Shown here piece by piece: positions 21,298 through 32,310 of a stretch of 64,000 nt of DNA. The DNA is taken from assembly GCA_012845835.1 (NCBI GenBank), contig JABAKD010000014.1:2901710-2965709 (forward strand), in the 5' to 3' direction. The stretch comes from Undaria pinnatifida (Eukaryota > Sar > Phaeophyceae > Laminariales > Alariaceae). The position numbers and the translations under genes were made by a program. The number at the start of each line of letters is the position of its first letter. Position 1 is the first letter of the stretch. Below the pieces are notes generated by a model. It saw only the letters and a program-made list of their open reading frames with translations. It was not told the DNA's origin and did no database searches.

Positions 21298-21945
21298 GCG
21301 GGCAGCCCAACCGCTGTATGTAGTTTGTAGCCACGAGTTGGTTAGTAGTGGGAACGAGGGAACTCTATGCCGTAGTTGAGTGGATACCCGCGGCCATGTG
21401 AGTGCAGTTTGCACATTGGATCATTTCACTTGTTGTGCGCCTCCTTCGTTTCGTGCGTATTAGACCGGAAAGCGTATTATTTCCCGGACGAAACTTGATT
21501 TCATTGGTTTTTCGGATCTTTCCGGGCTCCAGCACCTTCGCGTAACTACGGACTCTAGATTTTTGACGACAAGAGTTAATGTGAGATAACTTGCCGGTCG
21601 CCCCGGTGGCGTATCAGGTTATCCTCGAGCCTGGTATATATTATAAAAACGGCGCAGGCAGCCCAACCGCTGTAGTTTGTAGCCGCGAGTTGGTTAGTTG
21701 TGGGGACGGGGGAATTCTATGCTGTAGTTGAGTGGATACCCGCGGCCATGTGAGTTCAGTTGGCACATTTGACCTTTTCACTTGTGCGCCTTTTTCCGTA
21801 TCGTGCGTTTTTAGGCGGGAAAGCGTAGTATTTCCCTGACGAATTTTGATTTCACTTGGTTTTTCGGATCTTCCTAGGGCTCCAGCACCTTTGTGTGACC
21901 ACGGACTCTAGATGTTTGACAAGAGTTAATGTGAGAAAACAACAC
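21298..21945 (+). repeat. Two 290-bp direct repeats flanking a SINE-1 head
   Basis: GGCAGCCCAACCGCTGTA ... GAGTTAATGTGAGA occurs at 21301-21590 and 21657-21935, offset 356 bp. Exactly between them (21594-21650) lies the tRNA-like head of SINE-1 (CCGGTCGCCCCGGTGGCGTA through CCTCGAGCCTGGTATA) without its body. Could be a tandem duplication with a SINE fragment at the joint, or an LTR-like arrangement. Confidence 0.8.
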
Positions 21946-22786
21946 TAAAAATGAAAATACACTCCAGCTGTGAGATCGAAGATTCCGTCGAAACTCATCT
22001 TTGCAAGCAGTGTGTGATACTTCGATTGCGCGTATTATTACGAGTTGTGTGTCCTCATTAAGGATGTAGGTCGGCGACTCCCCTTACAACTACAGTCCTT
22101 ACCCCTTACAACTACAGTGTAGCTATCAGGGTCAACAGGGTGATGTTAGTCAGTCTGTGCGCGGAAACTATAAAAACCGTTTCTTGTAGGGGACAAAATC
22201 TGACAGCTGTGGAGGGAAATGTATCCGTTTATCAAGTGAATCCTGTAAGTCGAATAACCGGTGATGGGGGGGGCGGAGTTTTGAAGGACGTGGGGGTCTG
22301 GTTTTGATCAAAAGCGAGCGGGGTTGGAGGGGGGGGGGGGGGGGAAGGGGTGGGGGGGCGGACGGGCGGGCAATTTGTGCGTGTAAGCTGTAAATCTTTT
22401 CAAGGGGATAAATCTGACGGTTTTGGAAAAAAAAAAAAAAAAATGCACCAAGTTATCATAAGTAAGGGGGGGGGGGTTGGGGCGGGGGTGGGGCGTGTGG
22501 GGCAGCTCAATCTGTGCGTGGAAACTATACATTATTTTGAGGGGATAAATGTGACGGTTTTGGAAGGAATGCATCATTTTATCATGTATATCCTAGGGTA
22601 AGTCGTACAATCAGTGAGTAGAGAGAGGGCAGAGTGTTCGAGGGGGTGGGGTTGGGATGAGGTGGGAGGGTTTGGGGAGGTGGGGGGTGGGGGCGCAGGG
22701 GGGGGAGGGGGCGGGGGGGGGGGGGGGGGGGGGGAGGAAGGGTTTTAGGTGAGGAGTTTGTTATACGTGTGGTGCTAGGTCTATAG
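21946..22786 (-). mobile_element. Family A copy
   Basis: The fixed (putative 3') end is at 21946 on the minus strand. Running rightwards on the plus strand: AATACACTCCAGCTGTGAGA, GGTCGGCGACTCCCC, CAACAGGGTGATGTTAGTCA, CGCGGAAACTATAAA, then three modules separated by G runs (around 22268, 22330-22345, 22470, 22700-22734). Joins SINE-1 directly at the shared bases CTATAGGTCAG. Confidence 0.88.
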
Positions 22787-23240
22787 GTCAGTTTCGTGAG
22801 TTCGAGCCCCGCTGCCGAGTGCATACTCATCGTATAAAATCGTTGGGACTGTTTCATGTGCACAAATTGACTTGCGGAAAGCGCGAGAGCGTGAGATAGC
22901 AACACTCGATGAAAAATCGACGAGCAGTGGGATTGCTGAACCCTACGTATGCGCGATAAAAATTGAAGGCAAGTCCGTATATGGATCAGCCAAAGAAGGC
23001 CGGCAAGTTCATAGTGTTGACTAAACCGGAGGGGCGAGGTTGACACAAAGTCTGCGTTCTGCAGATGGACGAAAACTGGTACACAAACGAAAGTGTATGG
23101 AGCTTAAGCTTTTTTTACCCGGATCCCCAGGAGGATCAAGAAAAAAAAAAAAAAGCAAGAACCGGGGGGAAGAATGGATGACACCTGTGACCACGGCTTG
23201 TCCAGAAGCTGGAAAGCAAAAGTGTGAGAAAAAAAAAATA
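22787..23240 (+). mobile_element. SINE-1, head-truncated and interrupted
   Basis: Begins in the B-box region (GTGAGTTCGAGCCCCGC), contains the body GACTTGCGGAAAGCGCGAGA and ends CCTGTGACCACGGCTTGTCC ... GTGTGAG plus A run. Interrupted at 22984-23154 by a poly(A) retroposon. Confidence 0.85.
22984..23154 (+). mobile_element. Short poly(A) retroposon inside SINE-1
   Basis: 171 bp ending in a run of about 15 A, flanked by a perfect 5-bp duplication GCAAG (22979-22983 and 23155-23159). The rejoined site matches the uninterrupted SINE-1 body (TTGAAG..AAGAACCGGGG at 19743). The 3' part, GGAGCTTAAGCTTTTTTTAC then GGATCC..GGAGGAT before the A run, is shared with 46691-46801. It contains no ORF; source RNA unknown. 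Confidence 0.85.
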
Positions 23241-23733
23241 AAAAATCTTGCTTCCTCTTTTTGTCTTGTCTCTCCTTGCTTTTCTTGTTTTTTTTTTTCT
23301 TTCCTTTCCTTTTTCGTTTTCTTCGCTTCCTTGTCTTCTCTTTCCTTTCCTTTATCTTCTTTCTTTTCTTTGTTTCTTTTTTCCAATTGACTTGCGTCTG
23401 TCGTGCGTATGCGTAGTGATGGGTACTACGTGCAATATATACGTGGTAGTCTTGCTTGGGTGGCAAGAGATATTATGGTCGGTTTGTCCAGGCGCGAGTA
23501 GTGAGACGTATGCACCAGTATGGACCTGGCACATCTTAGGCTGACTCCCGATTTCACTTTTATATGTTTCTGGCGGAGGCATGAATTGCGTCAGCTGTGA
23601 TAAATGCGTGTACCACCTTTGGTTTGTTTGTGTTTTTCCCTGGGGTATTCCTCAGCTCCAGAGTGACTGGAGCCTGCACTTTGACCATGGACTTGATTAT
23701 GCGTGTTAATGTGAGAACAACAACAACAAGGTC
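23241..23733 (+). mobile_element. Retroposon family B, copy 4 (5'-truncated)
   Basis: Starts inside the pyrimidine tract, then CCAATTGACTTGCGTCTGTC, the GGCGGAGGCATGAATTGCGT block, CTCCAGAGTGACTGGAGCCT and the end GTTAATGTGAGAA(CAA)4. The truncation point differs from copies 1-3. Confidence 0.82.
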
Positions 23734-23796
23734 CTCTTCATGTTTCTTTCGTTTCTCACCCTCCCGTAGGTACGCATTACTATCGTTACGAAGGAC

Positions 23797-24790
23797 ACTT
23801 TTGAATCGAAAATATTCTTTTTTATTTCGTCGTAATCGAATTGACTTCGATTCAAATTGGTGGAGACATACGAATTAGGCTCCTGTCGGGAAACCACGTG
23901 TTGCGTACGATTGCGAATGTTTTTTTTCCGATCTCGAAATAATACATACAAGTAGATCTGCCGTGTACAAGTAGATCTGCCGTGACGGCGATGCAGCTAC
24001 CATCGACGAGAACTATTCTCTGTGTTTTCAGTTCGAGTAGTTTCGCTTCTTTGTCGCGGCACTTGGCTTTTGTCGAGCTGGTGGAAAAATTTAGGCTTGC
24101 GACCGTCATTATTTGCTTTGAAGCGCCACAGCCAAGTTACGCTATGATATGATGTGTTACAGCGCAGTACAGCAGTGAGTGCGGCTGTTGCCCCGGTCGC
24201 CACTCATTGAGGTTCACGATTTATCGCCTCTGATGGTGGTGGTTTTGTCGGTAATTCATAATTCCCTTAAAGCTACGACGGATTACCTCGGGGACATTTG
24301 CCCTGTGAGAACATGCCATGCAAATTGGGTTAAATCCTCCACTTCAAATCGAACTCCCCCCCGAGGGGGTGTGCATTTACCCGGGTATTACCCGTACCCG
24401 GAACTTCTGTAAGTTATGTAGGACATTCATACGCGTACCCGGAACTTCTGTAAGTTCTGTACGCCCTTGCCACAATACCTGGAACTTATGGAAGTTCTGT
24501 AAGACTTCCATACCCGTACCCGAACTTCTGTTAGTTCTGTAGGACATTCATACCCGTACCCGGAACTTCTGTGAGTTATGTACACCCGTGCCACAATACC
24601 TGGGGTACGGGTACAGCACCTTTTGTACCCGCCCGGAACTTCTGTGAGTTTTGTACGCCCGTGCCACAATACCCGGAACTTCTGGAAGTTCTGTAACACT
24701 TTCATACCCACACCCGCAACTTCTGGAAGTTCTGTAGGACTCTCATACCCTTAGCCGGAATCCACAAACCCTACAGAACTTGACCTTGGC
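23797..24790 (+). mobile_element. Family C2 element (unique part plus 40-bp array)
   Basis: Starts near CGAAGGACACTTTTGAATCG, runs through CGGGAAACCACGTGTTGCGT, TCGCTTCTTTGTCGCGGCAC and ACGACGGATTACCTCGGG, and ends in a 40-41 bp dyad array (24380-24780). 31283-32310 is the same element inverted, collinear over about 1 kb. No coding capacity recognised; transposition mechanism unknown. Confidence 0.85.
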
Positions 24791-25623
24791 TAATGACTTT
24801 TTTTTTGGAGACTACTGCTTAAAAATCAAGTAGAACAAAGAATACAAACAAAAATAATGCATTTGTTCACTCGTACGTACCACGTACGTGCAGAAATCCA
24901 TCCCCACCTGCTAGTTTGGTTGTGCATGGGGAGGAGTGTGTGTTGTCGCATTCTCCTGTTTTCGAGTACCCCTGCCTGGCTTCCCCTGGCCCATCCAGAA
25001 TAGATTACACAACGTCCAATCACTCGAGCTTTTGAGCGAGAATACAGGTCTGAATGTCGCGTCAAAGCGATCGGCGAGCTGAAAGCACATACATGGGACA
25101 GCGGCCGCTCTGGGGAACCAGTAACGGTCTTGTCGCGGTTGGGTGTGCTAGACTCGTGTAATTGTATTGTGTTGGGCTTTTGCTTGCACGGCTCGGCTTC
25201 CTTTGCGTCTATGTTGCAGCTTTCGTCGGCTTTGCCTTAGCTTCTAGCAACATGACGCTTGTATTGTTGTGTGCTATGGTTCGAGTAAAACGTCGAGTTG
25301 GCACAGCAGTTCTCTTTTTGTCGCGAAAGGTTGCCGCCCGACTGCCTGAGTGTGTAGCCGTCGTTGAGTTTGCGAAGCTGAAACAGTCGACCATTAAAAA
25401 CTATCCAGCTACTCGTAGATGAAAAGAAACAGCTCCAAGGGTGATAGGCTGCAGTGGTGATGATGTGACCAGCTTTTCGAAGTACTACTACTACTGCTGT
25501 TGTTGTAGTAGCGAGAAGGGCTCAAAAAGGCTGAAGAGCAAACCGGTCGATACGAAAAGCTTCTTGAAAGAGCTAGTTAGCTAAAACCCAGAGAAAAATG
25601 AGTAGTAGCGAGAAGAGCTTTAG
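24791..25623. other. No supported gene
   Basis: A plus-strand frame at 25162-25422 (86 codons, Val/Ala/Leu-rich with a hydrophobic start MYCVGLLLARLGFLCVYVAA) could be a membrane segment, but has no homology that I can name and no context. Confidence 0.4.
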
Positions 25624-26023
25624 GGCTTGCTCGTGGTCTACCGTACCTATGGCAATGTTCCCTGAGGTTTGCTTCTGGGAACTTAGCTACGTCAACGCCC
25701 CGACAGTCAACCTAAAATCATATTCCATGAATGTTGCTCCAGGTACGTTATTCCGCCACATTTATTTGCTAACACCGCATTGCTCGTACGTACTACGAGT
25801 ACATGTACCAGCTTTTGGATATGATTAGCCAGCAAACGGCTGTGCATCATGTAACCAAGTTATTGCTGCTGAGACTTGCATGCTAAATACCGCATCGATA
25901 AACGACATCTAACATATTTGTTATAACTGTCTGTTGTACGAACAACTCGCAATGTATACCAGATGGCTTTTAAGTGTTATCAAGTAACGACATGATGGTT
26001 ACCGACAATTAGCATCTCTAATA
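25624..26023. repeat. 400-bp direct repeat, left copy
   Basis: GGCTTGCTCGTGGTCTACCG ... CTAATA is repeated at 29111-29506 with few differences. The repeats enclose 3.1 kb, like LTRs, but TG...CA ends, a primer-binding site and a target duplication are not evident. Confidence 0.9.
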
Positions 26024-26228
26024 CCTCCTCCCGTTAAGTTAACACTCTCTTACTCTGCGTTACATGCTAACAAACTCCATGACAGAAATGCATGCAGCAA
26101 CATTGATAAATATTGGGGAAAATGTTTGCGTAGAGCAAACTCATCTTGCTAAAATACCCGAGGGGTGAACACAAGATGAGCGGACACGAAAAATCCTGCT
26201 CTGACACTACACGTGCTTCTGCATATTT

Positions 26229-26573
26229 ATGCAAGTTAATTTACTAGCTCACAATACTAGAATCATCAGACGTGAACTATATTCCAATCGGCTAATCAAC
26301 CAAGAAATAGAAGATGTTTGCAGTAGTCTAAAACAGTTAATGTGTTCATCATTCCGCAACAATCATAGGAGTGAACAGCCTACCAATATTCCTGCCACCC
26401 TCAAACAAAGGAACAAAGGGGCACTGCCAGCGATTTACAGCTGGATAAGACCACTTATTATAGAGAGACATCACCTCTCGCGTATCTTAACCTTCCGTGT
26501 GTACTTGTCCAGGTGGCGGGTTTTTCCGTCCGTACATATCCTGAAGTACCGGAGATGGCGTAGTCAAATGTAA
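26229..26573 (+). CDS. Weak hypothetical ORF
   Basis: 114 codons, basic (many Arg, His), no recognised domain. It lies inside the 25.6-29.5 kb unit and opposite the direction of the better supported ORF at 26746-27717, so it may be spurious. Confidence 0.2.
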   Translation: MQVNLLAHNTRIIRRELYSNRLINQEIEDVCSSLKQLMCSSFRNNHRSEQPTNIPATLKQRNKGALPAIYSWIRPLIIERHHLSRILTFRVYLSRWRVFPSVHILKYRRWRSQM

Positions 26574-26745
26574 GATGCAACTGTCCAGTCGATATTGCCT
26601 ATTCGACTTGCACCCTTACTTGGCATTAATGGCGATATTTCGCATTCTCCGAACCATGCACAACACCGTTCGTTGTCTCTGCTCGCCCCGTATAAAGAGA
26701 ACATGCGAGACTCTACGTACAGCTTTGGTAAAGGGATATCGCATT

Positions 26746-27717
26746 TTACACTTCCAGTGACTTGACCTTGTTGGTGTAGATGTTCTTGATGTAGACGTCG
26801 TTAAATGTGCTTGGTCTGTTGTCTGTCGCTTGGACTTGGAGGCTTAACTTCATCTTGAAGTTGGAGGCGTAGGTAAATTTATTTCTCTCAAAACGTATTG
26901 CCGTCATCGGCTCTGCCTCGACTGTTAATTATGCAGCCAGTCTCTGCGTCTTGGCCTTGATGTTTATGGGCTCGTCGTTGAGGATGGAGAGGAAGCTTGA
27001 GGTTGGCTTGCGGGTGTACACGAATGCCGGAGATCTCGCCAGTGGCTCTTGATCGTCCTGCTGTGTTGATTCCGCCGATCCTGTCTCGGGGTTTCCCCGT
27101 GTCTGTCCTTTTGCTGTTGTGAGCGTGTGAGCCTCCTCCTGACGGTCTGTTTCGTTGTTGACCTTGGCTCCAAGGCTTGGCTCAAAAATAGCTGATGTGA
27201 TTCCGGGTGTAGCGGACATTGTCGATCCGTCGACCCTTGGCTCAGCTGATGGTCCGGTAGTCCCAGATGGCGATAATCCAGCGACTCCAATGGTCCCATG
27301 TGATGCTGTTGTTCCAGCTGGTGCTCCGGTGATCCAATATGAAGTTAATCCAGTGATCCCGGATGCAATTGCTCCGATGTGCGATGGTGATCCAGATGAC
27401 GTTGCTCCGAAGATCCCATGCGAAGATGCTTTGGAGATCCCAGCTCCGATAATTCTGGTTCCAGTGATTCCAGGCGATGCTGATCCGTGAAGTGGATGGC
27501 ATCTTAGTATGTCGTTGGGGATTTTAATCACCTGGTTTTCCTCCTCCGAGATCCGAAACGGGTCTCTCTCGGTGCAGGTTAAATTTACACAGGTGGTCGG
27601 TGGGGTTGTCCCCGATGCTCCTGTTGCGTGCGTGTTGTCGAAGGTATCCTCGACGCTTGGATTGGGTCTTGTACTGGCGGTGGCGAATGAAGTGCTGCTG
27701 CTGTTGGATTCCCCCAT
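26746..27717 (-). pseudogene. Unknown protein, about 323 codons with one in-frame TAA
   Basis: Start ATG at 27717 in a strong context (ACCATGG). The frame is open for 262 codons to TAA at 26929-26931, then continues in the same frame for about 60 codons to TAA at 26746-26748. The downstream part (LTVEAEPMTAIRFERN, KFTYASNFKMKLSLQVQATD, STFNDVYIKNIYTNKVKSLE) looks like real protein, so the first TAA is either a nonsense mutation or a readthrough site. Layout: Ser/Thr-rich N-terminus, a short segment DPFRISEEENQVIKIPNDIL, a Gly/Ile/Ser/Thr repeat zone (GITG, HGIFGAT, SHIGAIASGITG) coming from degenerate in-frame DNA repeats, an acidic polar linker, then the C-terminal block. Family unknown; it could be a structural or surface protein of a mobile element. 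Confidence 0.5.
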
Positions 27718-27799
27718 GGTGATGATGAGTACGTACCAGAGAGCAGTTCACTCAGATGTCTTGTATGATATCGGTACTCGTACGGCAGTGTAGTAGTAC

Positions 27800-29110
27800 C
27801 AGTAATCCCGCCGCATGTATTATACCAGCTGCAGTATTAAACAGCCGTTTCAAGTGCAGTAGTGGTGCTTGTGTAAAAATCGAAGGCGATGTGGAGATTT
27901 CCGAAAAAAAATCGGAATTCCACAAAATTCAGCAGTACGAGTAGTAGTACTTAATGCTGCTGGTTGCTGGCTTGCATTAGTCGCCTTGATGATAAGAGTC
28001 TCCTTTAACAAACAGCTACTCTACTGCCGGGAGTGCTCTTGATAAAGCTTGACTCTTGGAGTTTGGCAAGTTCTTACTGAGAAGTCACGCCTTTGGCCCT
28101 CACTCTCAACGAGGTGCGTTGGGCAGCTTTGGTCGGTCTATCACGATGATCACACGTGAAGCCTATGACCCACACTCAACGAGAGGTGCGTTGGGTTCGA
28201 ATTTTGGTCGGTCTATTACGATAATCACACGTGAAGTCCTTGAACTAGAGGTCAGAGCTCTCTTAACAGACAGTAGCTTGTACCGTCGAGAGTTGCCTCT
28301 GTACCGCTGTTGCTCAGAACGACCCGCTTATTTGGAGTCGAGGCAACGTTCAGCAGTTAGTTGTTTACTCAAGTATATCGAGGTTTTGTTTTGGGGTCCT
28401 TGACGATGCAAAGATGGGTCACGTGCGCGTGGATGGTTAATATGGTACAACCTGTGATGTGGTGGCGTTCTATACCTCTGTGTACCTCGATCACAGCTCT
28501 GGCATCAATTGCTCTGATTGAGTGCGTAGGGTCCTCTAGATATGCTCGCTCACTCACCGCGCGTTTCCTACGAAGTACTCGTAGTGCTCCGTCTCATACT
28601 TGTCGTCGTACTCGTGTAGATTAGAAGCTCCCGTAAGCAGCAGTAAATTTCTTGATCAGCCGTCCTCAGTGATGATGATCGTGAATCCGTGCTGCCACTC
28701 TCCTCGTTTACGCGTGCGAGCCTCATAACCTATTGATGATCATAACCTATTGAACTTTAGGTGGCATGTGGCGTGTATCAGCTCTTAGCTGGTGTACGCT
28801 CGTAGGCTCGCTTTCGGATGACCCGATGAAGACGCAGCCTATATATATATGATTTGAGGTAAACGAAGGCCGCGGTTAGGTGAGCCTGTAAGAGCAGAGA
28901 GCTCTAGCAGAGAAGATGTTGTTCGGCGACCCCAGGCCGATATGTTGATTGATGATTTATTTGCTCAGCAGATGAGAGCTGATGGTGAGCGAAAAGGAGT
29001 AATCGAGGTGGGCCTGATCATCACCTGATCGAGACGGCACAACGCCTTAATCTACGGACAGATGTACTCTACGGGTAGTTGTGCGATCTACCTACAGCAA
29101 CGTTTCCTGA
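27800..29110. other. No firm gene; short tandem duplication
   Basis: 28090-28240 is a 75-bp tandem duplication (GGTCGGTCTATCACGATGAT at 28131, similar at 28206). A minus-strand frame ending near 28386 (ERAYLEDPTHSIRAIDARAV ... THLCIVKDPKTKPRYT) is coding-like over about 70 codons but unrecognised; it might be an exon of the same mobile element. Confidence 0.4.
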
Positions 29111-29506
29111 GGCTTGCTCGTGGTCTACCGTACCTATGGCAATGTTCCCTGAGGTTTGCTTCTGGGAACTTAGCTACGTCAACGCCCCGACAGTCAACCT
29201 AAAATCCTATTCCATGAATGTTGCTCCAGATACGTTATTCCGCCGCATTTATTTGATAACACCGCATTGCTCGTACGTACTTCATGTACCAGCTTTTGGA
29301 TATGATTAGCCAGTAAACGGCTGTGCATGATGTAACCAAGTTATTACTGCTGAGACTTCTGCATGCTGAATGCCACATCGATAAACGACATCTAACAGAC
29401 TTGTTATAACTGTCTGTTGTACGAACAACTCGCAATGTATACCAGATGGCTTATAAGTGTTATCAAGTAACGACATGATGGTTACTGACAAGTAGCATAT
29501 CTAATA
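29111..29506. repeat. 400-bp direct repeat, right copy
   Basis: Partner of 25624-26023. Its right end abuts C-rich family A-type sequence. Confidence 0.9.
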
Positions 29507-29639
29507 ACCCCAACGTGCCCACCCCCCCTAACGTTTCGGACAAAGGTGCGAGCACGAGGAGATGTGTCCGACGAAAACAAAAATTGCAATTGTACATACA
29601 TACGTTGAAGTATACATATATCTCTACCCATCCATGCTG

Positions 29640-30320
29640 TAGCTCCAATTCGTCCCCCCCCCCGCCCGCCCCCTAACGCCCCCTCCTTCCCCACCACCCG
29701 CACCATCGCCTAGACCTAGCACCACGCGTATAGCAATACCGTACATCTATGCGACATAAAACTGTTGGAAATCCCTCCCCCCCCCCCCGCCCACTCCTTC
29801 GAACACTCCGCGTCCTCCTCACTGGTTGTATGACTTACAGGACATACATGATAAACTGATGCATTCCTTCCACAACCGTCAGATTTGTCCCTTAAAGGAT
29901 TTATAGTTTCCGCGCACAGATGGAGTTGCCCCGCGCGTCCCGCCCCCCCCCCCCCCCCCCCCCCCCGCTCCCTCTTGTTCAAACCCAAGCCCCCACGCCG
30001 CCAAAAACTCCGTCCTCCCCTCACCGGTCATACGACTTAAAGGATTCACTTGATAAACTGATGCATTTCCTTCCACAGCTGTCAGATTTTGTCCCCCTCA
30101 AAAAATGGTTTTACAGTTTCCGCGCTCTTACTGACTAACATCACCCTGTTGAACCCGGTACAAGCTACACTGTGGTTTCATAGGGAGTCGCCGACCTATA
30201 TCCTCAATGAGGACACGTACCCAGTAATACGCGTGATCGGAGTATCACATACAGCTTGCAAAGATGAGTTTCGACAAAATCTTCGATCTCACAGCTGGAG
30301 GGTATTTTTATTTTTATACC
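29640..30320 (+). mobile_element. Family A copy
   Basis: Fixed end GATCTCACAGCTGGAGGGTA plus T-rich tail at 30290-30320. Modules separated by C runs (29657-29680, 29776-29792, 29941-29967), with ATAGTTTCCGCGCACAGATG repeated per module. 29507-29640 (AACGTTTCGGACAAAGGTGC) is shared with 47852-47895. Confidence 0.85.
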
Positions 30321-30322
30321 AT

Positions 30323-30952
30323 TAATAGAGTACCGGACGCCTGATAAGAAACAGGAATGCTGGCTCAGGCTGGATTTTATTAGATGCGAAGGGTGTAAAT
30401 TACAACGACTTCAGTATATCGGCTCCCGAGTTTCTTATTTCCCTTTTTGAAGTGCTTCCTACTGTTTTTTTGTTTTTCTCCATACCATTCATTATTCCCG
30501 CTCCACTGTTCTCGCGCTCCCTCCCAGTAGTAACTCAGATCTGGGGTTACATAGCGGGGCCTCCTCCCCCCTCCCCACTACCTTACGTGCCTTCATTTGT
30601 ATCGCGAGAAGAATTCATCACCTTCGTTCCTCGTCGACTCAGTGACCACGTCGAATTGTGCCTACCCACGCTGGTAGGCGCTCTCGACAGCCGATTCTTC
30701 TTTTTTTTTTTCTTGCAAATAAATTGAAAATCTCACCACAGTGGGAATCGAACTCAAGGACCAGCGATGGTAGTAACCACTCGACCACCGGGGCGACCGG
30801 GTATACCAGGTACTAGTGATATACAGGACGCCTAATGAGAAATAGGAATGTTGGCTCAGGCTCGATTTACTAGATACGAAAGGTTCAAGTACTAACCTCA
30901 GTATAACGGCTCCCGGTTTTCCTATTTTCCTGAAAAGCGCTGCCTGACTGAC
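30323..30952. repeat. Direct repeats of about 140 bp flanking a SINE-2
   Basis: GGACGCCTGATAAGAAACAG, TGGCTCAGGCTGGATT and ATCGGCTCCCGAG occur at 30323-30465 and, diverged, at about 30812-30952. The SINE-2 lies exactly between them. Either an old tandem duplication with a SINE at the joint or a diverged LTR-like pair. Confidence 0.75.
30466..30801 (-). mobile_element. SINE-2 (tRNA-headed)
   Basis: On the minus strand: head CCGGTCGCCCCGGTGGTCGA with an A box TGGTCGAGTGG, then a B box GAGTTCGATTCCC (about 30742). The body has a GTCGACGAGGAACGAAGG block, GGGGAGGGGGGAGGAGGCCC and ACTACTGGGAGGGAGCGCGA, and the end is AATGGTATGGAGAAAAACAA. Other copies: 37385 (minus), 42952 and 60470. Confidence 0.88.
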
Positions 30953-31282
30953 TTTCTTGTGGCCCTGATTCTTGTTAGGTGTCCTAGACTATCTTGTATT
31001 CGGTGCCATCTCGTGTTGCTTTTCTTACGGAAGGGCCAACCGCTGAAAAACGAGAACACGAAAACACGAAAAGCGACAAGCGAAAAAACGAAAAACGAAA
31101 AACGAAAATATGTTCATTCACATTCACAGGCAGCCGTCGGTTTTACGTCGGCTGCTGTCGTCGCTTTGGAATTGCACCTATGTTTCAGGGACAAAGCTCT
31201 TGGAATTGGAGCTTGACCACATCCATTTGCATGTGGACATGTACCTGATAAGCCTTTGTTTTCTACCCAATGACATACAGAA
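30953..31282. other. No gene seen
   Basis: 31040-31110 is an A-rich stretch with a repeated GAAAAACGAAAA motif; nothing else recognised. Confidence 0.5.
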
Positions 31283-32310
31283 AAATATAAAGCTATGTTT
31301 TGTAGGGTTTGCGGATTCCAGGCAAGGGTATGGGAGTCATAGAACTTCCAGAAGTTTCGGGTACGGGTATGGAAGTGTTGCAGAACTCACAAAAGTTCCG
31401 GGTATTGTGGCACGGGCATACAGAACTCACAGAAGTCCCAGGCGGGTACAAAAACATCTGCAAAGAATGCTGTATCCGTACCCCGGGTAATATCGGACGG
31501 GTCGTACAGAACTCACAGAAGTTCCGGGTACGGGTATGAAAGTCTTTCAGAACTTCCAGAAGTTCCGGGTACAGGTATGAAAGCCTTACAGAACTTCCAG
31601 AAATTCTGGGTATTGTGGCACGGGCGTACAGAACTTACAGAGGTCCGGGCAGGTATGAAATTCTGTACCCGTACCCCGGGTATTTGTGGCATTGGCGTAC
31701 AGAGCTTCCAGAAGTTCCGGGTACGTGTATTAATATCCTGCCACAGAACTTACAGAAGTTCCGGGTACGGGTAAAACCCAGGTAACTACCCGACCTCGGG
31801 GAAGGAGTTCAATTTAAATTGGAGGATTCCATCGAGCTTGCATGGCATGCTCTCACTGCGCCAACGCCCCCGAGGCAATCCGTCGTAGCTTTGAGAGCTA
31901 TCGATAACCACCACCGAGGAGATGAATCGTGAACCTCAACGAGTGCCGACCGGGGCAACAGCTGCACTCACGTCTACTACTGCTACTGTTGTTCTGTAGC
32001 ATAGATCATACCACAGCGTACCCCCGCTGTGGCGCCTCAAAAAAAAAAATGGCAGTCGCAAGCCCAATTTTTCCACTAGCTCGATAAGTCAAGTGCCACG
32101 ACAAAGAAGCGAAGCCACCGAAAAGACGAGAGGATAGTTCAAAACGTCGATGATGGCGAGATCTGCATTATTCCGATCGGAAAATACATTGACAATACGC
32201 AATACGTGGTTTCCCGATAGAAGGAAAAAAATCGTATGTTTTCATCAAATCGAATCGAATTCAATTCGATTAATAAAATAGAATATTTTCGATTGAAAAG
32301 TGTCCTTCGG
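31283..32310 (-). mobile_element. Family C2 element, inverted copy
   Basis: The plus strand starts with the 40-bp dyad array (31320-31800) and continues into the reverse complement of 23797-24350, ending at GATTGAAAAGTGTCCTTCGG. Collinear and inverted relative to 23797-24790; diverged with indels. Confidence 0.85.

Noticed and set aside
27155-27490. Plus-strand Pro/Val/Asp-rich ORF of 111 codons
   Set aside because: Antisense of the Gly-rich repeat zone of the minus-strand ORF at 26746-27717, which has the better start context and extends further.
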